Virus record (IMG/VR): IMGVR_UViG_3300048924_000100 | Location: 62,001 to 126,000 of that record | Reading direction: 5' to 3' (one strand) | DNA: 64,000 nt | Source of the DNA: a virus | Shown here: in pieces, positions 42,352 to 51,550 of the stretch | Layout: each line of letters begins with the position of its first letter | Numbering within the stretch: the first letter of the stretch is position 1 | Position numbers and translations under genes: made by a program | The notes under the pieces: generated by a model | The model's input: only the letters and a program-made list of their open reading frames with translations | Databases searched by the model: none | What the model was told of the DNA's origin: nothing

Positions 42352-43485
42352 TTAAGTCTGTTCCCGTATAATGAAAACACCCTTCGAATTGAGATCATTC
42401 AACACTTTTACTTCTTCGAGCAGATTACCCAGATGTTCTCTGAAGTACGCTTCAGGGATATTCTTTTGACGATTGGCAATCTGACGATACAGACGGTCGA
42501 ACTCAACGTTGATGTCCGGGCACTTGTACTTCATGCGGTTAGCAATCGACAAGTAGATGGCACAGACCTTCAGCATACCAGGCTCAAAAGCCCAACCGGT
42601 CTGAGCAAACAACGCCTGGTCATGCGGATCGATGTAGTTGGTATAAGGATAACCCCGATACAAACTGTCGATCTGTTTCAGCATCATCGACACATCCTGC
42701 AGACGACGCCCCGTCAGCACATCTATAAGGAAGAACATGTACTGCTTAAAAAGCTTCTCCTCATTCAACGTGGTGAAGGTAACCGACTCAGTAATGATCA
42801 GGTCGTTGAGGTCTTTCTCCTTAACGAAGAACTCGTAGAGGACGTTGATGACCGACAACTGGTTCTGGTAGAAGGTCGCCTGATAGAGCGGGTACTGACA
42901 GACATACGAGGCAATCCCCGTGCTGACTTCCCGCTTCTCACGCATGAACATCCACCAGCCTACCGCCAAGGCTACCAGGTCCAAACCAATGATGGCCACG
43001 TCTGTGATCACATTGTTAGCACCCGGTTTCTTCTCAACAGTATGTTTGTACCCACGATCCAATACTGTTGAATAGAGGGGGATGACCGAACGCAAATCTT
43101 CCAGTTTCAGCTTATCCACATCAAACGTCTGGAAAGAATCGAGGAGTACCCAGTGCTCTCTGACGTTACGGCGGTAGAAGCCATCCGGCTCTGCATTGCC
43201 AATCCGGTTGATAGATGTGATGTGATAAATCGTGCACAGTGAATTAGCACGGAAGCGAGTATTATCTACAACCTCCTGCAAGCTCCACTCAGGGTCGATC
43301 GCCAGATGGCGAAGAATCCCTACCAGCTTGTGTTGGTCTTCGAGGTGGAAAGGCGTACGGTCTACGTAGGCCCGATAGTCTCGGCGGTTGAACTCTGTTA
43401 CACGGAGTAGGTTCCCCAAGTCACCGAAGTTGCTGCGGGGATACTTCCGGCTGATATCCTCAGCGGGATAGGTAAAGATGGGCAT
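42352..43485 (-). CDS. Protein of unknown function (377 aa) with one hydrophobic segment
   Basis: The start is set at the ATG at 43485 (MPIFTYPAED); a longer frame to 43563 runs into the control region of the chimallin gene. Residues around 180-200 (DVAIIGLDLVALAVGWWMF) form one hydrophobic helix followed by REKR, so the protein may be membrane-anchored. The rest is helical and charged, in a style like the 460-aa gene at 31012. No family recognised. Confidence 0.75.
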   Translation of the reverse strand: MPIFTYPAEDISRKYPRSNFGDLGNLLRVTEFNRRDYRAYVDRTPFHLEDQHKLVGILRHLAIDPEWSLQEVVDNTRFRANSLCTIYHITSINRIGNAEPDGFYRRNVREHWVLLDSFQTFDVDKLKLEDLRSVIPLYSTVLDRGYKHTVEKKPGANNVITDVAIIGLDLVALAVGWWMFMREKREVSTGIASYVCQYPLYQATFYQNQLSVINVLYEFFVKEKDLNDLIITESVTFTTLNEEKLFKQYMFFLIDVLTGRRLQDVSMMLKQIDSLYRGYPYTNYIDPHDQALFAQTGWAFEPGMLKVCAIYLSIANRMKYKCPDINVEFDRLYRQIANRQKNIPEAYFREHLGNLLEEVKVLNDLNSKGVFIIREQT

Positions 43486-43789
43486 AGTAGTTATCCGAAA
43501 CAAATGATGGGGATGTAAGAATAAAGTATTACTGCAATCTCCTATCTTATGTGAACAAGTCACATCAGAGGAAGTGTCCTCTACTGGGGACCATTGCGCA
43601 ATTCGAGAATTAGTGATATGATTAGAAGTTGATTACTCTATATCATCCCTGCTGAAAAGTAGGGTGATTTCAGTGGGGTAAGAAAATTTCAAACCCATAT
43701 TACCAATGTGATTAGTAATACAGATGTTCCACATCGGTAAAGATAATCACGCTATAGCAAACTATCTTCGTACACAAGGAAAACAACTC
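43486..43789. promoter_or_regulatory. Divergent control region upstream of chimallin
   Basis: A 304-nt gap without a gene. It contains the AATCTCCTATCTTATGTGAAC motif (43536-43556; 19 of 21 nt as at 35040), overlapping a dyad ATGTGA-acaag-TCACAT, a GC-poor stretch, and the early promoter at 43687. Confidence 0.65.
43687..43704 (+). promoter_or_regulatory. Early promoter of the chimallin gene, ATTTCAAACCCATATTACC box
   Basis: Matches the early consensus; followed by AATGTGATTA, shared with the promoter at 14826. About 86 nt upstream of ATG 43790. Confidence 0.78.
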
Positions 43790-45808
43790 ATGAGTCTGAA
43801 TAACGGTTCCGAAAGCACCTCCTGGAACGAAAACAACGAAAAGCCGAACTCCAATCAGGCTCCAGGCGCCTCGGGCACCATGGCTCCTCTGGACGGTCTG
43901 GCTGGTCTGCTGCGTCTGCCGTCGATGACGAGCGATAACCGCAACCTGAAAGAGGTTAGCGAAACCATCGAGAAACTCGAGGCGATCTACGAGAACGCCA
44001 AGAAATCCACCACCAACGAACTCCAGCGCAAAATCGTTCCGACGGTTGAAATGCTGACTCCGTCCATCTCGGCTCAACTGCCAGGTGTCGGCCTGTACGT
44101 CGTCTTCGACGGCACCATGTACGTGATGGCTGCTCTGTTCTACAACCGCACGCTGAGCATCGGCGTAGAGCGCATCACCGTCAACACCAACAACATCGTC
44201 CAGCAGATGTCCGCGCCACTGACTCCAGCTCAGTACCCGAACAGCCTGTTCCTGGAAAAGCTGACCTCGCACTACACCAAGGTTGCCGAAGCCCTGGGCG
44301 TGAAGAACGTCAGCGTGATCAACATGATCGTTTGCGATCTGGAAATGCTGCACCACGCAGAAGCCGGCGATCCGAAAGACTACGCCCACCGTCAGGCGAA
44401 CTACATCGCCTCCGAGTGGGAAGAAGCGATCATGGTCAAGACCGTGCGCGAAATCGTGGGCAAGGGCTACCAAGTTCCGGTTCCGTTCGCTACTCCTGAT
44501 CAGCCGTACGGCAAAGATGGCTGCGCCGAAGCTCGCGTTAACGCAATCGCTTTCCGCACCAGCAAGGCCGGCACTCTGACTCCGGACAACATGGAAGTTA
44601 TTGTTAGCACCATCAACAATAACAACCAGAACACCGGCAACTTCCAGGCCAACTCGAAAGAGCTGATCCGGGTTACTGGTGCGGTCAGCCTGAACGGCGT
44701 GTCGTGGGAAGATCACCAGCGTTTCATGATGTCGCACCGCTCGCAAGAGCAAATGAACTCGCTGCAACAGTTCCTCGGCAACAGCATGGGCATGGGCGCA
44801 TACCCACAAGGCTTCAAGCCACTGCGTCCAGTTATCACCATCGGCACCGTGCAAGCTGGTGAGCAACTGTGCAACAACGGCGGCCTGTTCCCGTTCTTCA
44901 GCGGCCTGTACGCGCTGATGGCGACGAACAACCAGTACGTCTGGTCTGAAGCTCTGCGTCGTCACTCGGTAGGTGCTCGTGGTAACCTGGCCGACCTGGA
45001 AACTCGTGTTGATCAAATGGTCAGCCAGATCCCAGGCGGTTTCCAGAACCCACAACGCATCCGCCTCGACGAGAAGAAGATGTCGGACACCGAGCTGGTT
45101 AACAACTGGATTCGCCAGAACGTTAGCCCGCACGCAACCTTCCAGATCAACCTGATCCCGGCAGGTCCGAACGCGTCCATCAACAACTTCTTCTTCCAGC
45201 TGGCCAAGGTCGGTCAGAACGCCGCTGAAATCAAGGTAGTCATCGCTCTGATCGACTCCATGACCAAAGGCGCGTTCTCGGAAGTGATCCGCGGCAACGT
45301 TACCTCGCAACAAGGTTGGGTGCCTTCCAAGCCAGTGCTGATCCCGACTGGCATGATCGCAGTCAACGGCATGGCTGAATACGCCGGCAAGAAGTTCAAC
45401 ACCCAGGAACTGGACGAGATGATGATCTCGCACATCAAGGGCCCGAAAGGTCAGCTCGCAGCCGAAAGCCTGCTGTCGACCATGTACGGCACCATCCCGG
45501 GTGAGGAATTTAAACAGCGGGCACAAAAGCTGCGCGTGGAAACCTCGTCGTCGCTGTTCGACGGTCAGGTTCACATCAACGGCTGGGCTCAGCCTCACAT
45601 CTGGGCGCCTGACTTCATGGCCGCCATGTCGAAAGCCATGGACACCATCGGTCAGCTGAACGTTGCCAACAACCTGGGCAGCTGGCGCAACACCAGCCTG
45701 GCTTCGACGCCTGGCATCGGTCTGGCTACCCTCGTGGGCGCTGGTTCGAACAACGCGACCGGCAACGGTCTCGGTGTTGCATACAACATGAACATGCCAT
45801 TCATGTAA
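43790..45808 (+). CDS. chmA: Nuclear shell protein chimallin (phiKZ gp54-like)
   Basis: 672 aa; ATG 43790 has AAGGAAA upstream. The protein has a low-complexity, probably disordered N-terminus (~40 aa, Ser/Asn/Pro-rich) and a Gly/Asn/Met-rich C-terminus, with a large folded centre and no enzyme motif. Known shell proteins (631 aa in 201phi2-1 gp105) have flexible terminal segments that link subunits into the nuclear lattice. The call rests on the early promoter, the strongest codon bias in the window, size, and position directly upstream of the beta-prime N-half gene, the phiKZ gp54-gp55 order. Chimallin is among the most abundant early phage proteins and encloses the replicating DNA. Confidence 0.82.
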   Translation: MSLNNGSESTSWNENNEKPNSNQAPGASGTMAPLDGLAGLLRLPSMTSDNRNLKEVSETIEKLEAIYENAKKSTTNELQRKIVPTVEMLTPSISAQLPGVGLYVVFDGTMYVMAALFYNRTLSIGVERITVNTNNIVQQMSAPLTPAQYPNSLFLEKLTSHYTKVAEALGVKNVSVINMIVCDLEMLHHAEAGDPKDYAHRQANYIASEWEEAIMVKTVREIVGKGYQVPVPFATPDQPYGKDGCAEARVNAIAFRTSKAGTLTPDNMEVIVSTINNNNQNTGNFQANSKELIRVTGAVSLNGVSWEDHQRFMMSHRSQEQMNSLQQFLGNSMGMGAYPQGFKPLRPVITIGTVQAGEQLCNNGGLFPFFSGLYALMATNNQYVWSEALRRHSVGARGNLADLETRVDQMVSQIPGGFQNPQRIRLDEKKMSDTELVNNWIRQNVSPHATFQINLIPAGPNASINNFFFQLAKVGQNAAEIKVVIALIDSMTKGAFSEVIRGNVTSQQGWVPSKPVLIPTGMIAVNGMAEYAGKKFNTQELDEMMISHIKGPKGQLAAESLLSTMYGTIPGEEFKQRAQKLRVETSSSLFDGQVHINGWAQPHIWAPDFMAAMSKAMDTIGQLNVANNLGSWRNTSLASTPGIGLATLVGAGSNNATGNGLGVAYNMNMPFM

Positions 45809-45833
45809 TTGTTGTAGCCTGCAATGGATTGGT

Positions 45834-45878
45834 GGGCGAGGGGGTTAACACCCTCTCGCTCGCTGGTTCTTTTTTCTG
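45834..45878 (+). terminator. Intrinsic terminator after chimallin
   Basis: GCGAGGGG and CCCTCTCGC (45836-45859) form the stem around TTAACA, followed by TTCTTTTTTC. Confidence 0.8.
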
Positions 45879-45901
45879 TTTTCTCTTTTTTGGAGCCGGC
45901 T

Positions 45902-47539
45902 ATGGGCAATATGTATCTACCGGAACTCACTCCGTCAAATGAGCTAGCTATTAAGAAGCTCACGCAGTACAGCGAAGCAAACCTGGATCCAATGCCGTTC
46001 TTTAATCGCTATGCGGCAGCCTTTGGCAAATCGTTGGAAGATGATCCTCGTTATTCGGAACCGCTGTACTGGGACTTCGAAGATTACGACTACCTGCACG
46101 ACACCAGTCGATTCAAGCCAATCTACCTGAACGAGTTCGACTTCAACATTCAGGAAGACCGTGAGGCTATCGAGCGCTTAACGCGTATGGAGTTCGTCGG
46201 TAACTCATTCGACACGGTGGCAAGCTGTAACCCAGCGTGTGGCTACTATCGTGGTAACTACCGCCTGAAGCAGGGTAAAGCCTGTCCTAAGTGCGGTGAA
46301 GTGCCAGAGCTGTTTCTCGATCGGGGTGAAGACACCCGGTTGTGGCTGAAGCTACCGGAAGGGGTAAAGGGTTTTGTTAACTTGGGTTTCTTTTCGACCT
46401 TCTTTAACAAGATCGGTATCGGTAGTCCAAAGGTCTGTGTACCTCGATACTTTATCGACCCGATCTATCGGGCGCAGATCAACAAGCAGAAGAACACAAC
46501 GGTTAACCTGATCCGCAACATGTTGGAAGAGCTTCAGATTACTGAAGTCAACATGAACGGCTTCCAGGATCGTTGTGACGACATCATGCACTGGATGCTG
46601 GTAGGTAATGGCAAACGTCATTGCACCACCTCGCACGAAGGTGTGGTGTTGATGGAAGTGTACCAGAAGAACAAGCACATCGCGTTCTCCAAGTACATGA
46701 AGGTACCGAATCGCTATGCAACCATTCTGGAGAAGTCGGGCAAAGATACATACGCCTATCCTCACCAGCCAGTGACTGCACAGCTGTACACCGCGATTGC
46801 TGATACCAAACGCTCCAACCCTGTGGTTAAGCTTAACGCTGCTGACAAGCGCCGTAACGTGGACATCGTGGGCAAGAACCTGGTTAAGCTGGCCGACCAA
46901 TACCGTAAGGTGAACAACCCGAAAGCGTTGTTTGGTAAACCGGCGATCAACCGTAAACACGTGGCCTCTGGTGCAGTTCCGTTTACCGGTCGTTCCGTAG
47001 TGACGTCGGTAACAGGTATCCTGAACCCGGACGAGTGGATGGTTCCGTGGAAGATGTGTCTGGCTATTCTGGACTACCACATCACGGGCTTCCTGTATCG
47101 TCGTGGGCATACACCGTATCAGGCCATTCAGCGTATCAGTCGAGCTGCTTATTGGATCGACCCGCTGATTGATGAATTCTTCCGCGACATGGAAGACAAC
47201 AACAAGGCCATCATCCAGAGTGGGCGTAACCCGTCGATTGAGTTCCTCAGTCTGCGTAGTGCGTTCCTGCGGGTTAACCGCGATCTCCGCGATGAAAGTA
47301 TCCGGGTACCGATTCTGGCTGTTAGTGAATCGAACACCGACTTTGACGGCGACAACCATTATATCGTCCTTATGGCTGATAACGAGTCGAAAGCAAAAGC
47401 TTACGGCGCATGGGGTCACCACCAGACGTTGGACCGCAACATTCCGTTTACAGTGGGCGACTACGCCGGTCAGGCGGCTACTAACCTCATGAACCTTAAC
47501 ACGCTCATGGCGCAGACCGTCATCATCGACGCAGCCTAA
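45902..47539 (+). CDS. RNA polymerase beta-prime subunit, N-terminal half (non-virion RNAP, phiKZ gp55-like)
   Basis: 545 aa. The start ATG 45902 follows TGGAGCC; a longer frame would run through the terminator hairpin. Cys109 and three further Cys (CNPACG, then CPKCG) form a zinc-ribbon as in the beta-prime N-terminus. Residues 478-484 read NTDFDGD, the invariant NADFDGD with catalytic Mg-binding Asp480, Asp482 and Asp484. It pairs with the C-half at 60169. It lies directly after the chimallin gene, as gp55 follows gp54 in phiKZ. The non-virion RNAP transcribes later phage genes. Confidence 0.9.
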   Translation: MGNMYLPELTPSNELAIKKLTQYSEANLDPMPFFNRYAAAFGKSLEDDPRYSEPLYWDFEDYDYLHDTSRFKPIYLNEFDFNIQEDREAIERLTRMEFVGNSFDTVASCNPACGYYRGNYRLKQGKACPKCGEVPELFLDRGEDTRLWLKLPEGVKGFVNLGFFSTFFNKIGIGSPKVCVPRYFIDPIYRAQINKQKNTTVNLIRNMLEELQITEVNMNGFQDRCDDIMHWMLVGNGKRHCTTSHEGVVLMEVYQKNKHIAFSKYMKVPNRYATILEKSGKDTYAYPHQPVTAQLYTAIADTKRSNPVVKLNAADKRRNVDIVGKNLVKLADQYRKVNNPKALFGKPAINRKHVASGAVPFTGRSVVTSVTGILNPDEWMVPWKMCLAILDYHITGFLYRRGHTPYQAIQRISRAAYWIDPLIDEFFRDMEDNNKAIIQSGRNPSIEFLSLRSAFLRVNRDLRDESIRVPILAVSESNTDFDGDNHYIVLMADNESKAKAYGAWGHHQTLDRNIPFTVGDYAGQAATNLMNLNTLMAQTVIIDAA

Positions 47540-47561
47540 CACAGGCTAAGAGGTAAACACG

Positions 47562-48203
47562 ATGAACAGTGCTCAGGCATTTAGCTATGCGGTCTCGGGT
47601 AGTTATACCGAGAATCAGATGCAGAAGTACGCCGAGTATGTGAACAACTCCACTCAGGCGTTTCAACAAGCCGGTGGGTGGTTAGCACAACAAGCTACAA
47701 ACGCGATGGAAGGGTTTAACAACTACCTGACATCTCGTGCCTGGGAAATGGGTAAACGACTGCTGGGTAAGTCTGACGGCGATTACGTTGGACGGTTCGA
47801 AGTTGGTTACCTGGGTTCTGTGGCAGGTCTTCAAGGTGCACAAGGTTTCATGCGTGATTACATCATGGCGCATGAAGGACTGCATCAGGATTACCTGGAC
47901 GAGAAGATCCATGGTTACGATGGTGTGTTCAGTCCGCTCAACACAGGCATTGGCGAGGAGAACATTTTCTGGCGTCGTGCAATGAACGGCGTGTTGCAGA
48001 TGGAAACCAAAGACGACCTGACTCGGTTGAAGCATGCTCACTATCTGGAAAGTTCAGGTGGTGGTCTGTCATTCCGCGAACGTGTCGATATCCAGAAAAC
48101 TTGGAACGCTATTGGTCTTCATCGGACAAAGAACCTGTTCGACATCACCAGTGAAACGAACCAGGCCTTGAAGGGTGCTGAGAAGCCTCCAGAGGCCGAA
48201 TAG
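47562..48203 (+). CDS. Protein of unknown function (213 aa)
   Basis: ATG 47562, AAGAGGTAAAC upstream, 22 nt after the beta-prime gene. The N-terminal ~60 residues are Gln/Ala/Asn-rich and helical, then Gly-containing segments and an acidic end. No motif recognised; it could be a polymerase-associated or structural protein. A terminator follows. Confidence 0.73.
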   Translation: MNSAQAFSYAVSGSYTENQMQKYAEYVNNSTQAFQQAGGWLAQQATNAMEGFNNYLTSRAWEMGKRLLGKSDGDYVGRFEVGYLGSVAGLQGAQGFMRDYIMAHEGLHQDYLDEKIHGYDGVFSPLNTGIGEENIFWRRAMNGVLQMETKDDLTRLKHAHYLESSGGGLSFRERVDIQKTWNAIGLHRTKNLFDITSETNQALKGAEKPPEAE

Positions 48204-48218
48204 TGCCACGTAGATAAA

Positions 48219-48256
48219 CAGGAGGGGGTAACACCCTTCCTGCTTTATTTTTTTGC
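48219..48256 (+). terminator. Intrinsic terminator
   Basis: CAGGAGGGGG (48219-48228) pairs with CCCTTCCTG (48234-48242), followed by CTTTATTTTTTT. Confidence 0.85.
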
Positions 48257-48326
48257 TATACGCTATCTTACAGCGCTGTCTGTAAATCTATTCTTATAGA
48301 GGTTATTTCTATAAAGGGAAAGCGAT

Positions 48327-48734
48327 ATGGCAACTTTTTGTGTGGCTAGTATGTCAACTCGCAATGGCTGGGAGATCAAATCCCCCCAAGAAGCGATGGC
48401 ACTGCATTTCATGTATTGGTTTACCTCCCGTCGTGACCAGGGCAAGGTTATCGGTCAAGTACCCAGTTTTTATTTTCTCTGGGCAACCCATGGTACGACG
48501 CCAGAAACCATGGTTGAAAGAACGCAACAAGAATTCGACTCCTACATGAAAGAACTGTTCCCACAGTCCGAAGTGTTGGTGCAGAAACAAGTGGTGCAGG
48601 GCGAAATAAATAACTACCATCTACTGATCTCGGCAAGAGCAATCGTTGATGGTGTGTCTTACGATCTGTCCGAAGTGGTAGTAGTTACGGGCAGCAAATA
48701 TGAAGTGTTGGATAAGGCGAGGTTGGGTAAATGA
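48327..48734 (+). CDS. Protein of unknown function (135 aa)
   Basis: ATG 48327 follows AAAGGGAAAG. The predicted fold is mixed alpha/beta with closing strands. It is preceded by a TTTTTTTGCTATA sequence at 48249 that may be a promoter element. Its stop overlaps the next start by 4 nt. Confidence 0.72.
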   Translation: MATFCVASMSTRNGWEIKSPQEAMALHFMYWFTSRRDQGKVIGQVPSFYFLWATHGTTPETMVERTQQEFDSYMKELFPQSEVLVQKQVVQGEINNYHLLISARAIVDGVSYDLSEVVVVTGSKYEVLDKARLGK

Positions 48735-49519
48735 GTCAGATGACAAAGCAGGATCGCGAAGATATTCTCCAGGAAGACTTTGCCTTTCTTCAAACCGTTA
48801 AAGTACAAGACGTCAACGGCAAGTTGATGATGAGTGACGGCGAAGTTCCATTCAACGTGGAAACCGTCCTCTACGAGAAAGAATTCGTACGCGACTGGCT
48901 GATGCCTTTCGCCATCGGTAATGATCTGGGCAAGAACTACTTCAAAGTCAACGAGTGGTTCCAGATCTCCGGTAACGGTACCCGTGCTGTCATGGTAGTG
49001 GATGACGACCACAAGCCAGTGCTGATCATTGCACCGATGATCAACCACAACCTGACCGAACGCGAATACCGCATGATGGAACAGGCCAGCCGGATGATCC
49101 ACAGTCACAGCGCCGACACCATGAAGAAGAACGATCCCAACGCCAACCTTAGTCTGGCCAAGGCACTGACAGCGGCGCTGGACAAGAAGAAGCGCGTTAC
49201 GCTTACTGAAATGATCGCGCCTGAGTTCTACGCCAAGCACGGCGTTATCCCTGAAGCTGAAAAGCAGATCTACTACATCAAGGATAACCTGAACAACAAC
49301 AGCCGCGACATCAAGGACATCAATGCGATTCGTCCTACGCTCTATGCAAACCATCGCAAAGAGCCGGTAACCCAGGAACAGGTCGAACAGGTTAACGCCT
49401 TGATGACCGGTAACACCGAGTTCCACTTCAACGAAGAATCCATCAAAGACGCCAAGAAAAGTGTCAGTGTTCGTCGCTCCGATGACCGGGAAGTTCCGTC
49501 CGACCCGCTGGAGTGCTAA
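48731..49519 (+). CDS. Protein of unknown function (262 aa)
   Basis: ATG 48731 in ATGA overlap with the preceding gene. The protein is acidic, with a helical, Asn-rich middle (residues ~170-200) and a charged tail. No domain recognised. It is followed by the SbcD-like nuclease, so a DNA-processing role is possible but unproven. Confidence 0.75.
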   Translation: MSQMTKQDREDILQEDFAFLQTVKVQDVNGKLMMSDGEVPFNVETVLYEKEFVRDWLMPFAIGNDLGKNYFKVNEWFQISGNGTRAVMVVDDDHKPVLIIAPMINHNLTEREYRMMEQASRMIHSHSADTMKKNDPNANLSLAKALTAALDKKKRVTLTEMIAPEFYAKHGVIPEAEKQIYYIKDNLNNNSRDIKDINAIRPTLYANHRKEPVTQEQVEQVNALMTGNTEFHFNEESIKDAKKSVSVRRSDDREVPSDPLEC

Positions 49520-49540
49520 TTACCATTAGGGGATTTATAA

Positions 49541-50662
49541 GTGCGTTTTCTCTGGAGCTCTGATCAACACACGCTGCACCAAGTAACACCCACGCCGCAT
49601 ATCCTAAGTAACCTGACTACCTTTCTCCAGAAAGAAAATGATCTGGCTAAAGTAGACTTGGTAGGGTTTGGTGGCGACTTCATGGAACGCATGGTTGAGT
49701 CCCCTAACGCTGACATGTTTAAAGTCAAAGACTGGGGGCGTGACTTCCTCCATGATGCCTTTGATGCTAACCCCAAGATTACAGTGATCTGGTTAGCGGG
49801 CACTGAATCTCACGACGCAGGTCAACCCCGACACTTTGTAAACCTCGCACCCCGAGGCATGGATGTCCGGTACATTGACACGTTGTCGATTGAGGTGCTC
49901 CCACACCTAGATAACTTGTCCATTATGTTTGTTCCAGACAACATGGGCAGTATGTCGCCAGATGAGATCTGGGAGCGGGCACTCCAGGTCTTAAAGGCAA
50001 ACGACATGGACAAGGTCGATATGATCTGGTTCCATGGCGGGTTTACTTTTCAGTTACACGCCGCAGCCCAAAAGCACGCACACCTGTTGGAGCGGTGGGA
50101 AACTATCGTTCACTTCGGTATCTTTGCAGGCCATATTCACAAGCCGGTGCAAAAGGGGAAACTCTATACGTCCGGTTCGTTTGACCGTACTGCTCATGGC
50201 GAAGAACATCCCAAGGGCGGCTATGTGGTGGACCTGGATAAGAAGAAGAACACCTTCTTACCAACGTTCTGGGAAAACAAGAATGCTTTGCCGTTCCTCA
50301 CAATGCACGTGGCTTCCGATATCACGCCTGAAAAGCTGATCACGGATTTCCACACCTTTGTTGCAGCCCGTAGACTTCCTCCCTTTTCGCAAGTGCGTAT
50401 TAAAGGAGGCAAGGCTGAGATCGTTAACCCGATCGTTGAAGTCATGAAAAAAGACTACCCCATGTTTGGGATCAAGGCAGAGAACGAAGTCGAGAAGGGC
50501 GTCAGTATTGACGAGACTTTGTTTGATGCTAAGGCCTATGAGGGGGTTTCATTAACTAAAGATAACTTAAACGACTCGCTTCGACCTGAAGTCGAAGATC
50601 GGTTCCTGGAGTTGGGGATTGATTTAGAAGAGGCGTTTGAGGTGCTTGAGGAGTTCAAATGA
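49541..50662 (+). CDS. SbcD/Mre11-like (T4 gp47-like) metallophosphoesterase nuclease
   Basis: GTG start at 49541 with TAGGGGATT upstream. Motifs in order: SDQH at residues 7-10 (DxH), FGGD at 43-46 (GD), GTESHD at 87-92 in place of GNHD, FHGG later, and GHIHKP (GHxH). Together these are the calcineurin-type metal ligands of SbcD/Mre11, the nuclease half of the DNA-end-processing complex. The missing Asn of GNHD is unusual. No SbcC partner is in the window. The next gene overlaps by 4 nt. Confidence 0.85.
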   Translation: MRFLWSSDQHTLHQVTPTPHILSNLTTFLQKENDLAKVDLVGFGGDFMERMVESPNADMFKVKDWGRDFLHDAFDANPKITVIWLAGTESHDAGQPRHFVNLAPRGMDVRYIDTLSIEVLPHLDNLSIMFVPDNMGSMSPDEIWERALQVLKANDMDKVDMIWFHGGFTFQLHAAAQKHAHLLERWETIVHFGIFAGHIHKPVQKGKLYTSGSFDRTAHGEEHPKGGYVVDLDKKKNTFLPTFWENKNALPFLTMHVASDITPEKLITDFHTFVAARRLPPFSQVRIKGGKAEIVNPIVEVMKKDYPMFGIKAENEVEKGVSIDETLFDAKAYEGVSLTKDNLNDSLRPEVEDRFLELGIDLEEAFEVLEEFK

Positions 50663-51453
50663 GAGCACTGGGTGCGTTAGGCATGTCGGTGGGGACTTCA
50701 CTGGCATTAGAACTCGGCGGGGATGCTATTCGTTCTGCGGATACCCTGCTGTTCAATCTCAGGACATTAATACGTAACGCCCAAGCGGCTTACGAGAAAG
50801 ATGATGCTGGTTCGGATGACGTTAATACGTTGACCAAAGATGTTGAAGAAGACCTCGTCAAGTTAGGCCAGTATCTCGAAGGGCTGCGTAAAGGTAAGCC
50901 TATCGCGATGGTGGTCTACTATCCGTCGTATAAGGGGTTGAAAAGCCGGTACAAGTACGCCGAGCTGACCGACTTCCTTAATAACGGTACGGAGAAGCAG
51001 AAGAAGTTTGCACGCCTTACCAAAGACGTTGCGTCCGCTCTAATGAGCAAGCACGCTAAGATCCTCACGGCTACTGATATTGGTATGCCTGATTTTAAGG
51101 GGAACGGCGTTGTCATGACGCACCACGTGGTCGACCTTGCAGAAGCACCAGGGTACGGCCGTCTCTTCCTCTTGGAATCTTACACCGGGGTATTAAAACC
51201 ATTCACGGGGTGGTACACCAAGTTGACGGGTGGTGAGGATTTGCACTACATGCCGTTCAACCGTCTCACTATTCAAATCTTTGGTGATCGCTCAACCAAC
51301 TTTAAATCTTCCTCTAAGGCGATTAAAGACCTGGTTAAGAAGACGGCCATTGATGGCAAATGGACTTCAGCCACATCGTTGAGTCGGGTGAGGAACACTA
51401 TCATGAACTTAGACAACCAAGTCGACAAGGCTGGACTCTTGATGATGCTGTAA
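50659..51453 (+). CDS. Protein of unknown function (264 aa)
   Basis: ATG 50659 overlaps the nuclease stop, with GAGGAG upstream, so it is coupled. The N-terminus (MRALGALGMSVGTSLALELGG) is mildly hydrophobic but too polar for a clear membrane span. The rest is Lys-rich and helical. No family recognised. It is the last gene of the unit starting at 48327. Confidence 0.72.
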   Translation: MRALGALGMSVGTSLALELGGDAIRSADTLLFNLRTLIRNAQAAYEKDDAGSDDVNTLTKDVEEDLVKLGQYLEGLRKGKPIAMVVYYPSYKGLKSRYKYAELTDFLNNGTEKQKKFARLTKDVASALMSKHAKILTATDIGMPDFKGNGVVMTHHVVDLAEAPGYGRLFLLESYTGVLKPFTGWYTKLTGGEDLHYMPFNRLTIQIFGDRSTNFKSSSKAIKDLVKKTAIDGKWTSATSLSRVRNTIMNLDNQVDKAGLLMML

Positions 51454-51550
51454 GGACCAGAATACGTGGTAAGTTAACATTCCACTGCACCACCATTCAT
51501 ATAGACTAAACCACCAATTTCCCCCAGTTTGAAAAAGAAGGTAAACTGCT

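Noticed and set aside
43712-45598. 628-codon ORF on the minus strand
   Set aside because: Antisense to the chimallin gene, whose codon bias suppresses stops on the opposite strand; it would also run through the chimallin start.
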